Shown: piece after piece, positions 1 to 11,330 of the stretch | Layout of the letters: the number at the start of each line of letters is the position of its first letter | How positions within the stretch are numbered: position 1 is the stretch's first letter | NCBI GenBank assembly: GCA_037952775.1 | Contig: JBANAY010000001.1 | Location: 6,324,001 to 6,388,000, forward strand | Length of the DNA: 64,000 bases | Direction of reading: 5' to 3' | Origin: Clonostachys chloroleuca | Taxonomy: Eukaryota; Ascomycota; Sordariomycetes; Hypocreales; Bionectriaceae | The notes under the pieces: model-generated | The model's input: only the letters and a program-made list of their open reading frames with translations | Databases searched by the model: none | Told to the model about the DNA's origin: nothing | Made by a program: the position numbers and the translations under genes

Positions 1-2880
1 TTTAGAGCGGCGTGGGGCCCAATCTCAAGGACATCTGTGATCAGATGAGCCTCACCAGTCTCAGACTCGGACATGGCTTTGAACATGCAAGACACGGACT
101 CATGGAATCGAACAGGAGACACCAAGTTTGTGGTCCAGTAGGCTGCCTCCTGCAACTTCGTAGGATCAATAAGAGTTCCGTAGGTTGAAGAGAAGAATTG
201 AGGCTGGGGAGCAGCTGACGACCATTCCCCTCTCTCAATGTTGCCGAGCATCTTTGTGTACTCTGCCGACATCGGCTCCATGTACCTTGAGTGGTAGGCC
301 ATCTCGACGGTCAGCTTGCGAGCAAAGACCTTCTCAGCCTGCAGCATGTCGACGAGCGCCTCGATCTGGGTCGTGTCTCCGCTAATGGTGTGGCTCTCCT
401 TGCTGTTCATGCAAGCAACGGTCAGCTTCCCGCTGCCCTCAAAGCCAAGCTTGTTAACTCTGTCGATTGCCTCGGTGGAGTTGTCGAAGTCTAGTCCAAC
501 AGCAGCCATAGTGGTGCTTGGCTGTTCTTCGGAGCGAACCAGCTTGGCTGACATGTTTCCTGTGAAGAAGAAAAGAGTCGGTCAAAAAAGGGGAGCTGAT
601 CAACATATGAAGAGACCGAACTTACCACGCCAGTAGGAAATTTTCCACGCAGACTCTTTGGAGATGGCCCCTACAGAGTAGGCGGCGGCAATCTCACCAG
701 AGGAGTGACCGGCAACGGCCTTGGCTGAAACCCCCAAGAAGCCAGGAGGTCTACTAGAGCGACTTGCAAGGTTGTGCAGAGAGGTTGTGAGAACTCGGCT
801 TCATTAATGCGGGAAGAATCAGCGGCCTTCATGAGCTCGTCTATCATGCCAAGTCAGCTAACAATTCACTATGTATCTGACAACGCTGTTCATAGTTAGT
901 TTATGTCTGGGTTGTGCGGCTTACCGATTGCAGACCAAGAGCACCCCAAAGTCCTGAGATAAGCATCCGATGCTTCAACGGCAGCGCGGAAGACCGGATA
1001 ATGCATCAACTCAAGTCCCATTTGAGCCCACTGAGCTCCTTGTCCAGTGAAAATAAATCCGAGACCAGCATCAGCAGCAACACGCGTAGCAGGCTGCTTC
1101 TCAGAAAGAGCCTCGAGGAGAGATTCCTTTGAGTTGGCGACAATAGCAGTGCGCCAGTTGAAATGACTTCTTTTGGCTGCCAAGGTATAGCTCAAGTCGT
1201 GTAGAGTGTCGTCCAACGATGGAAGGTACTCCTTGTACACATTGCACAATCTGGAGATGCCATCTTGGTCGTGAGAGCTTAGTACGTAGAGTTGAGGGCT
1301 AGTGGAATCAACTCCATTCGTGATGGTAGGAAGGGGCGCTGAGCCTGGTAGCTGGGGAGACTCAATGGTCTTGTGGGGAGCATTGTAACCGTTTGCCTTG
1401 AGAAAGCTGAGGGCGTCGTCCATCACAACGTGAGCGTTGGTACCCGAAACACCAAAGGAATTGATCGACAGGCGGCGAATGCCTCCCTCGATCTGGGGCC
1501 AGTGGCAAGCAGTCGTTGGGAAGAAGAGGTGCCAGTCATCGGGAATCTTGGGGTTCTTGTTTTCGAACCAGACATTGGCAGGGATAATACCTCTCTCGAG
1601 AGTGAGGATACTCTTGACGACGGAACCAATGCCGGAAGCTCCTTCAGAGTGGCCAATGTTACTTTTGACCGCACCCACAATAAGGGGCTCCTCAGCAGTT
1701 CGATACTTGGTGAACATCTCGCTGATGGCGCCGGCCTCTATTGGGTCACCAACCGGTGTGCCGGTGCCGTGGGCCTCAAAGAAGCGAGTCTGTGATGGGT
1801 CAATTCTAGCTTGGGCATAGGTTCTTCGCATGAGTTCTGCCTGAGACTCTTGCGCGGGTGTGGTGAGACCAGGGGAGTGGCCATCATGATTGCACCCTGT
1901 GTTGCGGATCACGGCTCGAATGGCTGACGAGTGACGATTATTAGTTTAGACCTCTCTCTTGAGGGATGATGTGTGACTTACTATCGCCGTCTTTGAGGGC
2001 GTCTGACATGCGCTTCAGGACAACGGCTCCAATACCCTCACTTCGTCCGTATCCGCTTGCCCTGTCATCGAAACTATATGAGCAGCTGTCGGGGTTCAGC
2101 ACACCAAGAGCATTGAGCTCGAGACCCATTTCAGGGGAGAGGATCAAGTTGGCTCCACATGCAATAGCCTGCATGGTAGTGCAGTCAGCAACTGCAACTC
2201 CAGGGCAACCTGGGCAGGGACTTACCATGTCACAGTCTCCAGACTTCAAGCCAATGACAGCCTGGTGAAGTGACACCATACTACTAGAGCACGCTGTATC
2301 CAGACTCATTGCAGGGCCCTGAAGATCATAGAACCAGTTCACACGACCGGCCAAGGTGCTTGCAATGGTACCTGAACCAGTGTACATCATGGGGGCGTCG
2401 ATATCCTTGATCAAAATATCGCGATAATCCCAGATGAAAGCTCCCACGTAGGTCCCTGTCTGGGTGCCAGATACGGCATCCATGGTGAGACCGGAGTTCT
2501 CCAGAGCGGTGTAGACACACTCGAGGAGCAAGCGTTGTTGAGGGTCCATGCTTGCCGCCTCGGCAGGGGTAATGGAGAAGAAGGGGGCATCAAACGCCCT
2601 GACGTTTTCTTGTATGAAGTGCCCTTCCTTACCACCGATCTATATTTTCAAGGTTAGTGAAGTCAAATGGACGGGGGAAGAAGGGGGAAAGGGTGAGCAG
2701 CCATACAATTCCATCTCGGTGGTTATCAGGATGCCAGAAAGCATCTCTGTTGTATCTGTCCGCTGGGACAGGAGCTCTGGCGGATCTCCCAGCGACGAGA
2801 AAGTCGTAGAAATTCTCGGGAGTGTTTCCGTCACATGGATATTTGGCATCCAGGCCAATGACTGCAATTGGCTCAACCAT
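1..2880 (-). CDS. Reducing polyketide synthase, N-terminal KS-AT part (truncated by window edge)
   Basis: Iterative type I PKS that would build a polyketide chain from malonyl units. Exons read on the minus strand are 2880-2707, 2639-2226, 2168-1982, 1923-925, 840-626 and 559 to the edge, joined by GT-AG introns. The ketosynthase has the active-site DTACSSS, the first histidine in [12 protein letters not shown] and the second in [12 protein letters not shown]. The acyltransferase has GQGAQW and the nucleophile motif [11 protein letters not shown]. The start MVEPIAVIG at 2880 fits the family; an in-frame ATG at 2925 is less typical. The KS style and the KS-AT start suggest a highly reducing enzyme, but DH, ER, KR and ACP lie outside the window. 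Between the conserved [10 protein letters not shown] and the GHSSGE region the frame shifts at the five-base run 731-735, one G short of an open frame. The product is unknown. Confidence 0.9.
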
Positions 2881-5542
2881 TTTCGTTCTAGGTATCGTGT
2901 AGAGATAGATGTAAATCAAAGGCAACGCTCTCCGGTTTATCCAGGGCTATCAAACCTCGTTTTTCCAAAGAATAACGAAAGAAAAGGCTAAGAAGGCAAC
3001 AAGAAGTATCTGTGAGGAATAAGAGTTGAGATTCAACTGTGCAGAAGTCTGCGAAGACGACACGAGGCCCTCCTTTTATCCTCAGATCCTCGTGATAGCT
3101 CTGCCATCTTGCTTCTCCAGCGCGCAACTCCCCAACCCGACAACTCCCCAACTTGAGTTTCCACATCAAGTTTCCATCTCAAATATTACGACTCCTTTCG
3201 GCGTCGGGATTCGTTTCGATCGACCTGTTTTGCCCCAGAGCGCATCTGAGCTCTCTTGGGGATGCCATCCTACGCTGCGGTGACCCACAACCAGGAGGTT
3301 GAAAAGAGCGTATATTCCTTCGAAACTTCTCAATGCACCAAGTGTCGTCGGTTCTGGGACAAGATGTGTTTTGCTATCATCTTGCTGACTAGGGCAGCCT
3401 GCAGCCCAGGAGAACCTCTAACGCGATGGGGTATACGATAGCCATGGATATCTGGCCGGTAGGATCCGGTGACAGGCGTTGTACATCCTGAGGATGTATC
3501 CCATGCATGCGTAATGTCTGCAATGCATTGGACTAAAAGTGACAGTCGGTGGAGTAACGTTATCAGTGTCAATAACCCTTGCCAATTCCCACCTATGCAT
3601 GCTTGACAGTCTTCGGTCCCGTTGATGACAGACCGGGGCGTCAATCCTACTGTTATGTCCCGAGATGCCTGTCAAGCACGGACCAGGATGATCTTGGGCG
3701 GATTCGGTTGCCTGAAATCCTCCGGGACTTGGTTTGTGGCCTTCCGCGACATGTCATAGTGGAAATATCCTCAACTTGCCACTTGCTCTGAGACCTGGAA
3801 GCATTTTCCCCGACCCTGTAACATAATGTTGATGCTTCTCTTAATTTCGTATTCCCATGTTTGCCCGATGATCCTGACAGTCTAAATGATCCCAAATCTC
3901 ACAACGTATTTATTCAGAAGGACCATCGTCGTCGTTATTTGTGCCAGGGTGGCATTCTGAACACGTGCAGTTTGTGTATGCTGCGGCGCCTTTAACGGAT
4001 CCATGTAAGTGTTGCACTCAAGACCATCGTGTGCCCATTGACTTTTAACTGCCGCGAGAACTCCAACCTTGCCAAGCAGTTAGCACAAGCAACAAGGATT
4101 CAGAGCCAAGTCCGGCTATCTCCCACGCTACGACGGCAGATTTACTATTTGGGAGATGTCGGAATTGTCTTAAGAGGAGCAGTAGAACCGAAAGGGTACA
4201 AGGGGCCGCTAGGGCTCTCATGAAACCTCACTCACGAAACATGCTGACTCAATTACCGATAATTATCCCATGATCAGCGGAATTGAGGATTGTAGTTGTA
4301 GAGAGAAAGTCAGGCTCCCGTTGAATCATGACAGACAAACAACAACACCAGGATATCGCGTTGTGATGCGGATCGATGGCGGCCTGCTCATTTGCTCAAC
4401 GTTGAATTTTACTGTTCCCCAATTCCTCCCCAGGCACCAACACTTCACTTGAACCAGCCCCCTTGCCCGTCTGCGTTGGATTATAGTGGACTCGACTACA
4501 TCAGACAGCTACCTGTAACGTCTACAGCTTTGGCTGTGGCGCTCTCCGCACCGACTCCGCTCGCCACGTCCACAGCCTCCCGCTTGAAGGCTTTCTGGAC
4601 ATGGGTAAAACATTGGACAAAAAGGGGAAGCTAGATTGGTGGGAGTCAACTCAGGTCAGAGAACCTCGCATCAACAATGTCCTGCCCAACAAAGAATCAG
4701 TTCCTTCTGGGTTCTATCACATTTATGATGAATTTTGGGAACCATCTTTCAAGGAGGATACAGCATGGACCTCGGTTAGTGACCTGGTGAAAACACTACT
4801 GTCTTTAGCCAAGATCGTGTATAACTGCCCAAGTGACTTTTCGCCCAATGTAAAACCCATCACCTTAAAATTCCGACTACAACCACTATTAGAATACCCC
4901 ACTCATAATTTACCCTGGCTACATCCCCATGCCTCCACATTGTCAAACTTCTCTCGGCTCTTAGAACGATTCAGAGGATGCCGATGACATCTCACCATAA
5001 TGAATACGACAAGGGAGAGTATTATTAAGTTTTAAACCTTTTTGCCCTACACATTCAGTAAGATTTCTATGAATTCTGTATTCCTCATGCAGTGATACCA
5101 CAGCTGCCGATCATTGCAAAAACAGTCCAGTAGTCCAGTTTAGGCGTAGCGGCCAAACAGTGGGCTACATCCTGGGCAGATTTGACGCCATTGTCAGCCA
5201 TGTACGCCAGACACTTCAGGATCCATTCTCGCAAATGCATATTTGACGTGATCTGTGCAGCTTGATAGAGAGCGGTCAGTATGCCGCGGCATTCTAATAT
5301 CTGCAGCGGCGAAAATGGCACTGTATTTCCAGATCTAGCCTCTAGAAGTACGAACTGAGGTACAGCTGCACGGATGCATCGTTCATCTGTGCGTTATGAC
5401 TCATTCCCTCAGCCCCCAGTTTCTTAATTCTCAGAGACTATATAACCAGGAACTACCTTCACTATACTCTTGAATGTGCTGTCTCCTAATCACGCACGAT
5501 TTCACAATTCGAGAACTGATAGTAATCAAGACTTGTTGTTAC
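2881..5542. other. Intergenic, no supported gene
   Basis: This 2.7 kb holds the PKS upstream region and the GNAT upstream region. Short open frames are scattered through it but none shows a domain, a plausible intron structure or a signal peptide. One 78-codon minus-strand frame at 5085-5321 is listed separately because its composition is protein-like. Confidence 0.5.
5085..5321 (-). CDS. Small hypothetical ORF or gene fragment
   Basis: A 78-residue frame with amphipathic helical composition (for example LYQAAQITSNMHLREWILK). I do not recognise the family and it may be the last exon of a lost gene. No partner exon or upstream splice acceptor is convincing. Confidence 0.2.
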   Translation of the reverse strand: MPFSPLQILECRGILTALYQAAQITSNMHLREWILKCLAYMADNGVKSAQDVAHCLAATPKLDYWTVFAMIGSCGITA

Positions 5543-6142
5543 ATGATGTCTTCTCCAAACCCCAATCTCCACACTGAAAATCTTACTCTCCGTCCCGCTG
5601 TCCCTTCCGATGCGGCCCCTCTCGCAGCCATTTTTGCAAACCCTCTCAACACCCAATATGAACCGCACAAGCCAAGCAATACAACGGTAGAAGAATACCA
5701 AGGCCGAATCGCCAAATGGGAAGACCTCCGCGCTCGTGGACAAGCCTACTTTCTCGTCATAACCCGACCCCTAACAACAGAGACGGGTTTAGCTTCACCA
5801 TCTGCTAGTGGCGTTGTTGGCTTCGGTGGCATTAACGCCATCTCTACGGAAGCTCAGGGCAAGCGAATTGCGGACCTCGGTGTGCTGATTGACAGCTCCG
5901 AGTGGAGGAAGGGGTATGGGCAGGAAGCGTTGCAGGCTACACTGGACTTTGCATTCCGGAAGGTGGAGGCGGGAGGCGTCGGATGCGATGAGGCTTTCTT
6001 TGAGACATTGGCGGTGAATACGCCGTTTCAAGGACTTGCTGATCGGATGGGAATGGCGAATTGGAAGCAGGTGAAGAGTGACGGAAGGGAGGTTGAATAT
6101 AGGTTTAGCAAAAAGGACTGGGAGGGATTGAAGAATAGCTGA
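5543..6142 (+). CDS. GNAT-family N-acetyltransferase
   Basis: A single-exon protein of about 199 residues beginning at one of two consecutive ATGs (5543 or 5546). It opens with the ribosomal-protein-acetyltransferase-like phrase ENLTLRPAVPSDAAPLAAIF. A beta strand IADLGVLID is followed by the acetyl-CoA pyrophosphate-binding segment WRKGYGQEAL, matching the family R/Q-x-x-G-x-G/A signature. This is followed by a typical C-terminal part (AVNTPFQGLADRMGMANW) where this family usually has N-x-xS. It should transfer acetyl from acetyl-CoA to an amine; the acceptor (small molecule or protein N-terminus) cannot be told. It converges on the aldolase gene with a gap of about 130 bp. No defect is seen. 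Confidence 0.8.
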   Translation: MMSSPNPNLHTENLTLRPAVPSDAAPLAAIFANPLNTQYEPHKPSNTTVEEYQGRIAKWEDLRARGQAYFLVITRPLTTETGLASPSASGVVGFGGINAISTEAQGKRIADLGVLIDSSEWRKGYGQEALQATLDFAFRKVEAGGVGCDEAFFETLAVNTPFQGLADRMGMANWKQVKSDGREVEYRFSKKDWEGLKNS

Positions 6143-6270
6143 TATAATTCAGATGACTTATATAAACTACTAGCTGAAAGAAATATAACTATTATCCGGA
6201 ATGGATCATTTCTTAGCATACTACAGCTATATTACGTACTTGTGTCTCCGATCAGCTTTATCAGCGAATA

Positions 6271-7029
6271 CTAGATATTCCCTTGTCTGGAGTCTTGCAT
6301 GCGAAGGTTCATATCTATATATGTTTTCCCGAGCTGCTTCATGCCAGCCTGAAGTATCGCTCCGTCAGTGCCACTCAATGACCATGTGGCTCCCTTCTGG
6401 AAGAGCCTTTCTAATAAATCCAGGCGCCCTCCGATGCCTCCGATCCCAATCGGCTTCCCTGACTTTACTCCGGCTTCAATGACACGTTCAATCGCATTTT
6501 GGTATGCAGGAGTATTATATTGACCAGGGATACCAAGGTCTGTGCAGAGGTCATTAGATTGAATCAAGATGCCCTCCACGCCCTCAATAGCCAAGAACTC
6601 ATCAGCCAAGTCAACCGCATCAGGAGTTTCAATCATCGGGATAATAATAGTATGTCGGTTGAGCAGCTCATTTTGCTGCAACGTTGGGACATGCTGGAAA
6701 ATGAGAATGGCTTGATTATTTGAACAGCCGCGGTATTCTATCCGCGTATACTTTGCGTCCTTGACGATGTCTTCAACTTCGGCCACTGCCTCACAGTGTG
6801 GAGTAACAACAGCTGTAGCTCCGGCGTCGAGCGTATGACTGAGGTGCCAGTGAGACTTGGACGGTATTCGCGCAATAGGACTCACATCAACATAATTGCA
6901 GGCCGTGATCAGTTGTGACACTTCGCGTATCGTTAAAACAGCATGCTCCATATCGATGAACATGCCGTCAATCCAGCCCATTTTGACCATCATGGCCACT
7001 TCATTGCTGATGAAGAACTTGCAGGCCAT
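6271..7029 (-). CDS. HpcH/HpaI-type aldolase (class II pyruvate aldolase family)
   Basis: About 252 residues. Family enzymes reversibly cleave 2-keto-3-deoxy or 4-hydroxy-2-oxo acids to pyruvate and an aldehyde in a TIM barrel with a divalent metal. Visible landmarks are FIDMEHA with the catalytic histidine, a barrel strand ending in the metal ligand glutamate in IPMIETPDAV, and the later SNDLCTDLG loop with the second acidic ligand. GIGGIGGR lies near the C-terminal helix cap. The start is uncertain: the ATG at 7029 opens directly at beta strand 1, and most fungal relatives carry some 20-40 residues before it, so a missed short first exon is possible. The substrate is unknown; neighbours give no clue. 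Confidence 0.75.
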   Translation of the reverse strand: MACKFFISNEVAMMVKMGWIDGMFIDMEHAVLTIREVSQLITACNYVDVSPIARIPSKSHWHLSHTLDAGATAVVTPHCEAVAEVEDIVKDAKYTRIEYRGCSNNQAILIFQHVPTLQQNELLNRHTIIIPMIETPDAVDLADEFLAIEGVEGILIQSNDLCTDLGIPGQYNTPAYQNAIERVIEAGVKSGKPIGIGGIGGRLDLLERLFQKGATWSLSGTDGAILQAGMKQLGKTYIDMNLRMQDSRQGNI

Positions 7030-7780
7030 GACGGAGCAGACTAACCCTAATCCTCCTTAGAATACGGTCGCGCCATGGATTCAATACCGTAATGATTGGT
7101 ACGTTAGACGTTGCAAAGTGGGTAAAGGAAAGCCTTTTTGCAAAATTTATCCTGTCTTGGTTTGAAGATCAATGTGTGCAAATTGATGAGGTCTGTGGTT
7201 TTGTTTGGACCAATCCTTACATTCGGCAGCTTATATGCAACTCTATACTTGATTTCGCAACAGCCTCAAATCGGGTGTATACGTATTCCAGGTACCAATA
7301 GCTATCCTGACTACGTTCCCCGAATATGATAGTCCCAATTTCAGTGGTGGTATTTCGACTGGCAAATTTGAATAAGCGAATGGAGGGCAAATCTGACCCC
7401 TACCGATCCGGAGACTTGGCCGACGAGGTGGGTGTCATCGGCCATGGCCCTCACGCTAGAAATTCTTCCTGATCATGCCCAGAGCTCGCTCCGTGTTGGT
7501 AGTGCCAGTACGAGAGTTGATAGAGTATCAAAGCAATGGGAATTTCCCCCTGGTCGGTGATCTGTTGGTCGCTTACCATAGGAGTTTCTCCGCAGGCATT
7601 GGCTCGAGTTCTTTACTTTCCACCTTACTGGCTGGAAGGTCAAGCGTGGTCACCACATCGTATACTCGGCCACCACCTGTATCTCACATCTTTGGACACC
7701 GAAGATTATACGGCTTGTTGTACCGCAGCATCCCTCACCGTGTTGTCTTTTATTGTGTTAAAGGTTAAAAAGCTTTTTTT
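7030..7780. other. Intergenic, aldolase upstream region
   Basis: Ordinary base composition, no supported gene. It borders the AT-rich relic that begins near 7780. Confidence 0.5.
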
Positions 7781-8690
7781 TATTCAAAGTATCCTCTTTT
7801 GAACCCTGATTTCTTCCATATCTTTTCCTCCCTTCTTATTATATAGGTACTACTGGCCGCCCTACTTAGTCTTCTTGTTAATAGTAATCTGCTTAAATAA
7901 TACCACCTTAGGTATAAGGAATTAGAACTACTCTAACCTCTGACTCCTTAATACTGAGATAGCCTCAGTATCGAGTTTATCCTCGGATATATATCTAAGG
8001 ATATCCTCCCTAAAATAATATAGGGTCTTAATCTACTCCTTAGAGAGACTATTAAGTATATATTAATCTAGCTCCTTAATCTTATTAGTTTTAATAGTCT
8101 TTATAAAGTGTAACGATCGCTCATACCGCTACGCCACTGGGCAAAAGATTGGGCATTAATCGCTATTGTAGCAATCAACGTAAGCGTAATAGCTAGCTAT
8201 AGGGGTTATCCGTGCTGAACCGTAACATAAAGTTAGTAAGCTTATAGTTACTAGTACTAACTTTAGGCTTTATTATACTTAACTAGATAATCTTATTACC
8301 TTTATTAAGAGAAGATACTAAGATCTTATTTTTTACTATAATTCTAATTATTAGTAAATAGTAAAAGCTATAGATATATTAGTATTAGTACTCTGCTTAA
8401 GGGGCTACTAGTACTTACTAGATTAGTTACTAAAAAGATTTATACTTAGTATATTAAAGTATTTAGATTAGTATAAGATAAATAAAGGAAGCTAGATAAA
8501 GAGAGTAGCTTTAGTAGCTATTTAATATATAGCTTATCCTGATAGTAAGTAAGTTATTAATATAAAGGTTTATAGAATTTTCTACTATATAACTATAGCC
8601 TTAGGCTAGTAAAGCTTTTTTATTTTAATCTTTTGTATTTATTATATTGAGTTATTGGGTCTGACTTCTTCTTTTGTTTTAACTTTCTAT
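7780..8690 (-). mobile_element. AT-rich, RIP-like decayed repeat relic
   Basis: A sharp drop in GC with TA-rich composition marks this tract. On the minus strand between about 8130 and 7800 a protein-like frame persists (for example YFREDILRYISEDKLDTEA) and is broken by TAA/TAG at positions that could once have been glutamine. That pattern fits a mobile-element coding region decayed by C-to-T mutation. The element class could not be identified from what remains, and no terminal repeats or target duplication were recognised. The stretch 8140-8220 keeps near-normal GC. Confidence 0.5.
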
Positions 8691-8912
8691 TAAAACTCTC
8701 TCCGGTACCGCAGTATATGTTGGCTTACCCTGATGAAGCTGGCAGGCAGGGGATGGTCAAGCAACGCCACCATTTCGTGGTAATTTAAGGCGGTCAAGGA
8801 ACAAGTCCAGACCGGACAACGAACCTCGTTAAAGTAAATGTGATTTCCTCAATAGTTTAGAAACATACTGATCCTAGTACTCTGTAAATATTTTACCCTT
8901 GTTCCCACCTCA

Positions 8913-10309
8913 TCAACCAGCCTGGTATATCGCAATCGCCCTCACGTGCGGATTGATCTGAGTCAGGTTGTACGGCGTAACATAAATGTCCACATCCGTC
9001 AGGGCGAGAAACATGGTTCCGTTGATCGCCGGATCGCCAGCCCACGTCGACACGTCGGGCTGGAACGTGTACGCCGTGCGATCTGTAGTGTTCACGTTCT
9101 CGAGGGGCGAGTATGTGACATTTAGCTGCGACACCCAGGCAGCGAATTGGGGCACCTGAACGTTGGTAGAGGTCACGTAGCTATTGTTGGGCCCAACAAC
9201 TTGGCCGGGCTCATCCCATTGCAGGAATACCTTGCGTCCCGGGTACGAGAGCGGAATGGTGCGATTCTGGCTGATGGCAGGGCCGCAGTCCGAGCCTTGC
9301 TCGGTAGCGTTAAGGCACAACTGGTCGTCAGGGATGGCGGTCGTAGAGAGCGTGTTGCTTGAACCCCCGATCGTCTCGTTGAACGAGTCTGAGCCATTGA
9401 CCCGAGCTGGGTTCGGCTGGTTGAGAACGTGTAGCGCGGGGAAGTTCTGCCACACCAGCCTCGTCTGGTCAGCCGGGCAACTCGAGATGTACGGCGCCAG
9501 GAAGGTCCAGGCCCAGCTCTGGGGGATGCCAGCTATGTGCCACTCCGGCATGGGGAACTGTCCACCAAATTGACGGAAAATGAGCTCCTGACGGGCCTCA
9601 ACGGTGATGCTCTGCAGGAGGAGCTGTGCCGCCGGGCCGGAGTTGAGGTGCGGTAGGAATCCGTACACACCCGACTCTCCCCAGCGGGTGAGCTTCTGGT
9701 TGAAGTCGATGAACTCGCGCACGTTTGTGACCGGGTAGTTGTACGTGCACTGTTTTGGCGCCTGCGGCCCCAGCATGTTGGTGATGACAGTGGCGTGGCC
9801 AATCTCCTGGTCCGCCATGTGCTGGATGAGGAAGCGGTCCTCTGCGTTGATTCCTGAGGCTTCGAAGTCGGCCTCGCTGAAGGTGGCTAGACCCCAGTGG
9901 AAGAGATCTAACTCGATCCATTCCTGGTACAGAGCTAACGCGAGTGATTGGTAGTCAAAGTCGCTCTGCACGCGGTAGACGGGCGCAGAGCCGTTGGTCC
10001 CGAGGCCGCCGCTCGGCGTGTACGGCGCCGGTTGGTCGCCATGGAGCTGCCCGTCTGCTGGATAGTTGAAGGCATCGTCGGGGGAGGCAAAGCCGGGACA
10101 GAAGGAGCTACGACTGACGTGGAGAGCGCACCAGTCGTACTAGGCGACGGACCGTCGTACGGTCCATGCGAAGTCACGTTCGTAACCGGTATGACATAAG
10201 CCATCTCTGTTCCTTGCACGACGGGAAGGCTAGTCTGAGTCGGCGCGGCATACACTTGGCCGACTAGGCCCAGCGGAACAAGTGTCCACAAAAGGATCAG
10301 TGACAACAT
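8913..10309 (-). CDS. Rds1-like stress-response protein with ferritin-like domain (apparent frameshift)
   Basis: A secreted or wall-associated protein of the Rds1 family; S. pombe rds1 responds to nutrient and temperature stress. The ATG at 10309 gives a clear signal peptide (MLSLILLWTLVPLGLVGQVYA). A low-complexity N-terminal region and then the ferritin-like domain follow, starting near SDFDYQSLALALYQEWIE. Helix-borne histidine and glutamate residues (LIQHMADQEIGHA, VEARQELIFRQFGG) are the hallmark. Many N-x-S/T sites support secretion. The frame of the N-terminal part (ending ALPPP) and of the remainder (starting DDAFNYPADGQLH) differ by one base at the G run 10080-10084 on the plus strand. 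One extra base there would give a continuous protein of about 466 residues, normal for the family. I see no splice sites that explain it. Confidence 0.85.
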
Positions 10310-11330
10310 GGTGAGTTTGAGAGCTCAAGACTGCCAAACAATGTGTGTAAGCTTGGGCGATACGCAAGAGTTTTGAGGGAGAGACTCGTAGCTCTAAATA
10401 CTGATATACCCTAGCGCTTCAAGTCGTTGGTGTCATCGTCGTTATCATGACGCGCCCCTATGCCACTGGCGGACAACGACCTGAGCAATGTACCGAAGTC
10501 TAGTCTGGCCGTCAACGTAGGCTCAAAGCTATAGATTATTCCCGAACTTCGTCCTCCGATTCAAGTCGGCGTCAAAAGATCGCCGATGGGCTTAGCGTAT
10601 AAAGACTCCGGAGGATGGACCCGTCCTATTGTCAATCTAAATGCAAGACTTCGCCACCATCTGCGTGCAAGTAATTCTACAAAAGCAAAAGCAATGTTCG
10701 TTAACAGAGCTCATGTCATAGGTGATTTGGAGTGAGTATGGAGGGCACCATAGACGTGAAAAGCAAAGACAAGGACCACATAGACTTTGCAAAGTCCTCT
10801 ACAGGTCTGAGGATAACAAATGTTAGCGTCTCTATTCCTGAACTGTGATTAAGAGGAGATTAAAGACAGGTTGTAGATAGCTAATCATACACTGATATTC
10901 AGTCATCAGATCGGTATCTACCTACTATACAGCTCGATAAGCTGATTGTGTTGATAATCTATGGCAATAAGTACATACTTTGCCACCATGTGGATCTACT
11001 TAAAATTCATCTAGGTGTAGCAGATCGCTACAATACGTACTACTCGGTATAGTTATATCACTGTGGGCCTATGTCACTTTTTAACGTTTGTGATCCTTGC
11101 GACCTGTACTGCCGGAGCAACTGCACCGGGTCGAAGGGTAATCATGACGGTCAAGCCATTGCACACGTCACGCAGACGCCGGCACCCATGAAGAGCTTCC
11201 TGAAGAGGAGGATATTAGCAATCCTCAACATTTGGTTGGACAATTCCTCCAGTCCCCCCAAAGGCGTATAAATAACCCGGTGGAAGGGATGGGAGAGGAA
11301 GTATCGGACTGGGTCAAATCAACATGCACC
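10310..11330. other. Shared upstream region of two divergent stress-type genes
   Basis: About 1 kb between the Rds1-like gene (minus) and the hemerythrin-like gene (plus). No coding potential was recognised. A TATA element for the plus-strand gene is listed separately. Confidence 0.5.
11267..11274 (+). promoter_or_regulatory. TATA box of the hemerythrin-like gene
   Basis: The sequence TATAAATA lies 57-64 bp before the first candidate ATG (11331) and about 155 bp before the second (11427). A strong TATA box fits an inducible gene. If it sets initiation about 30-60 bp downstream, the first ATG could fall at the very start of the mRNA, so the downstream ATG may be used. Confidence 0.5.

Noticed and set aside
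2169..2225. Insertion of 19 residues in the ketosynthase domain
   Set aside because: The stretch has GTAAGT and CAG borders and length divisible by three; removing it restores the conserved KS sequence, so it is an intron.
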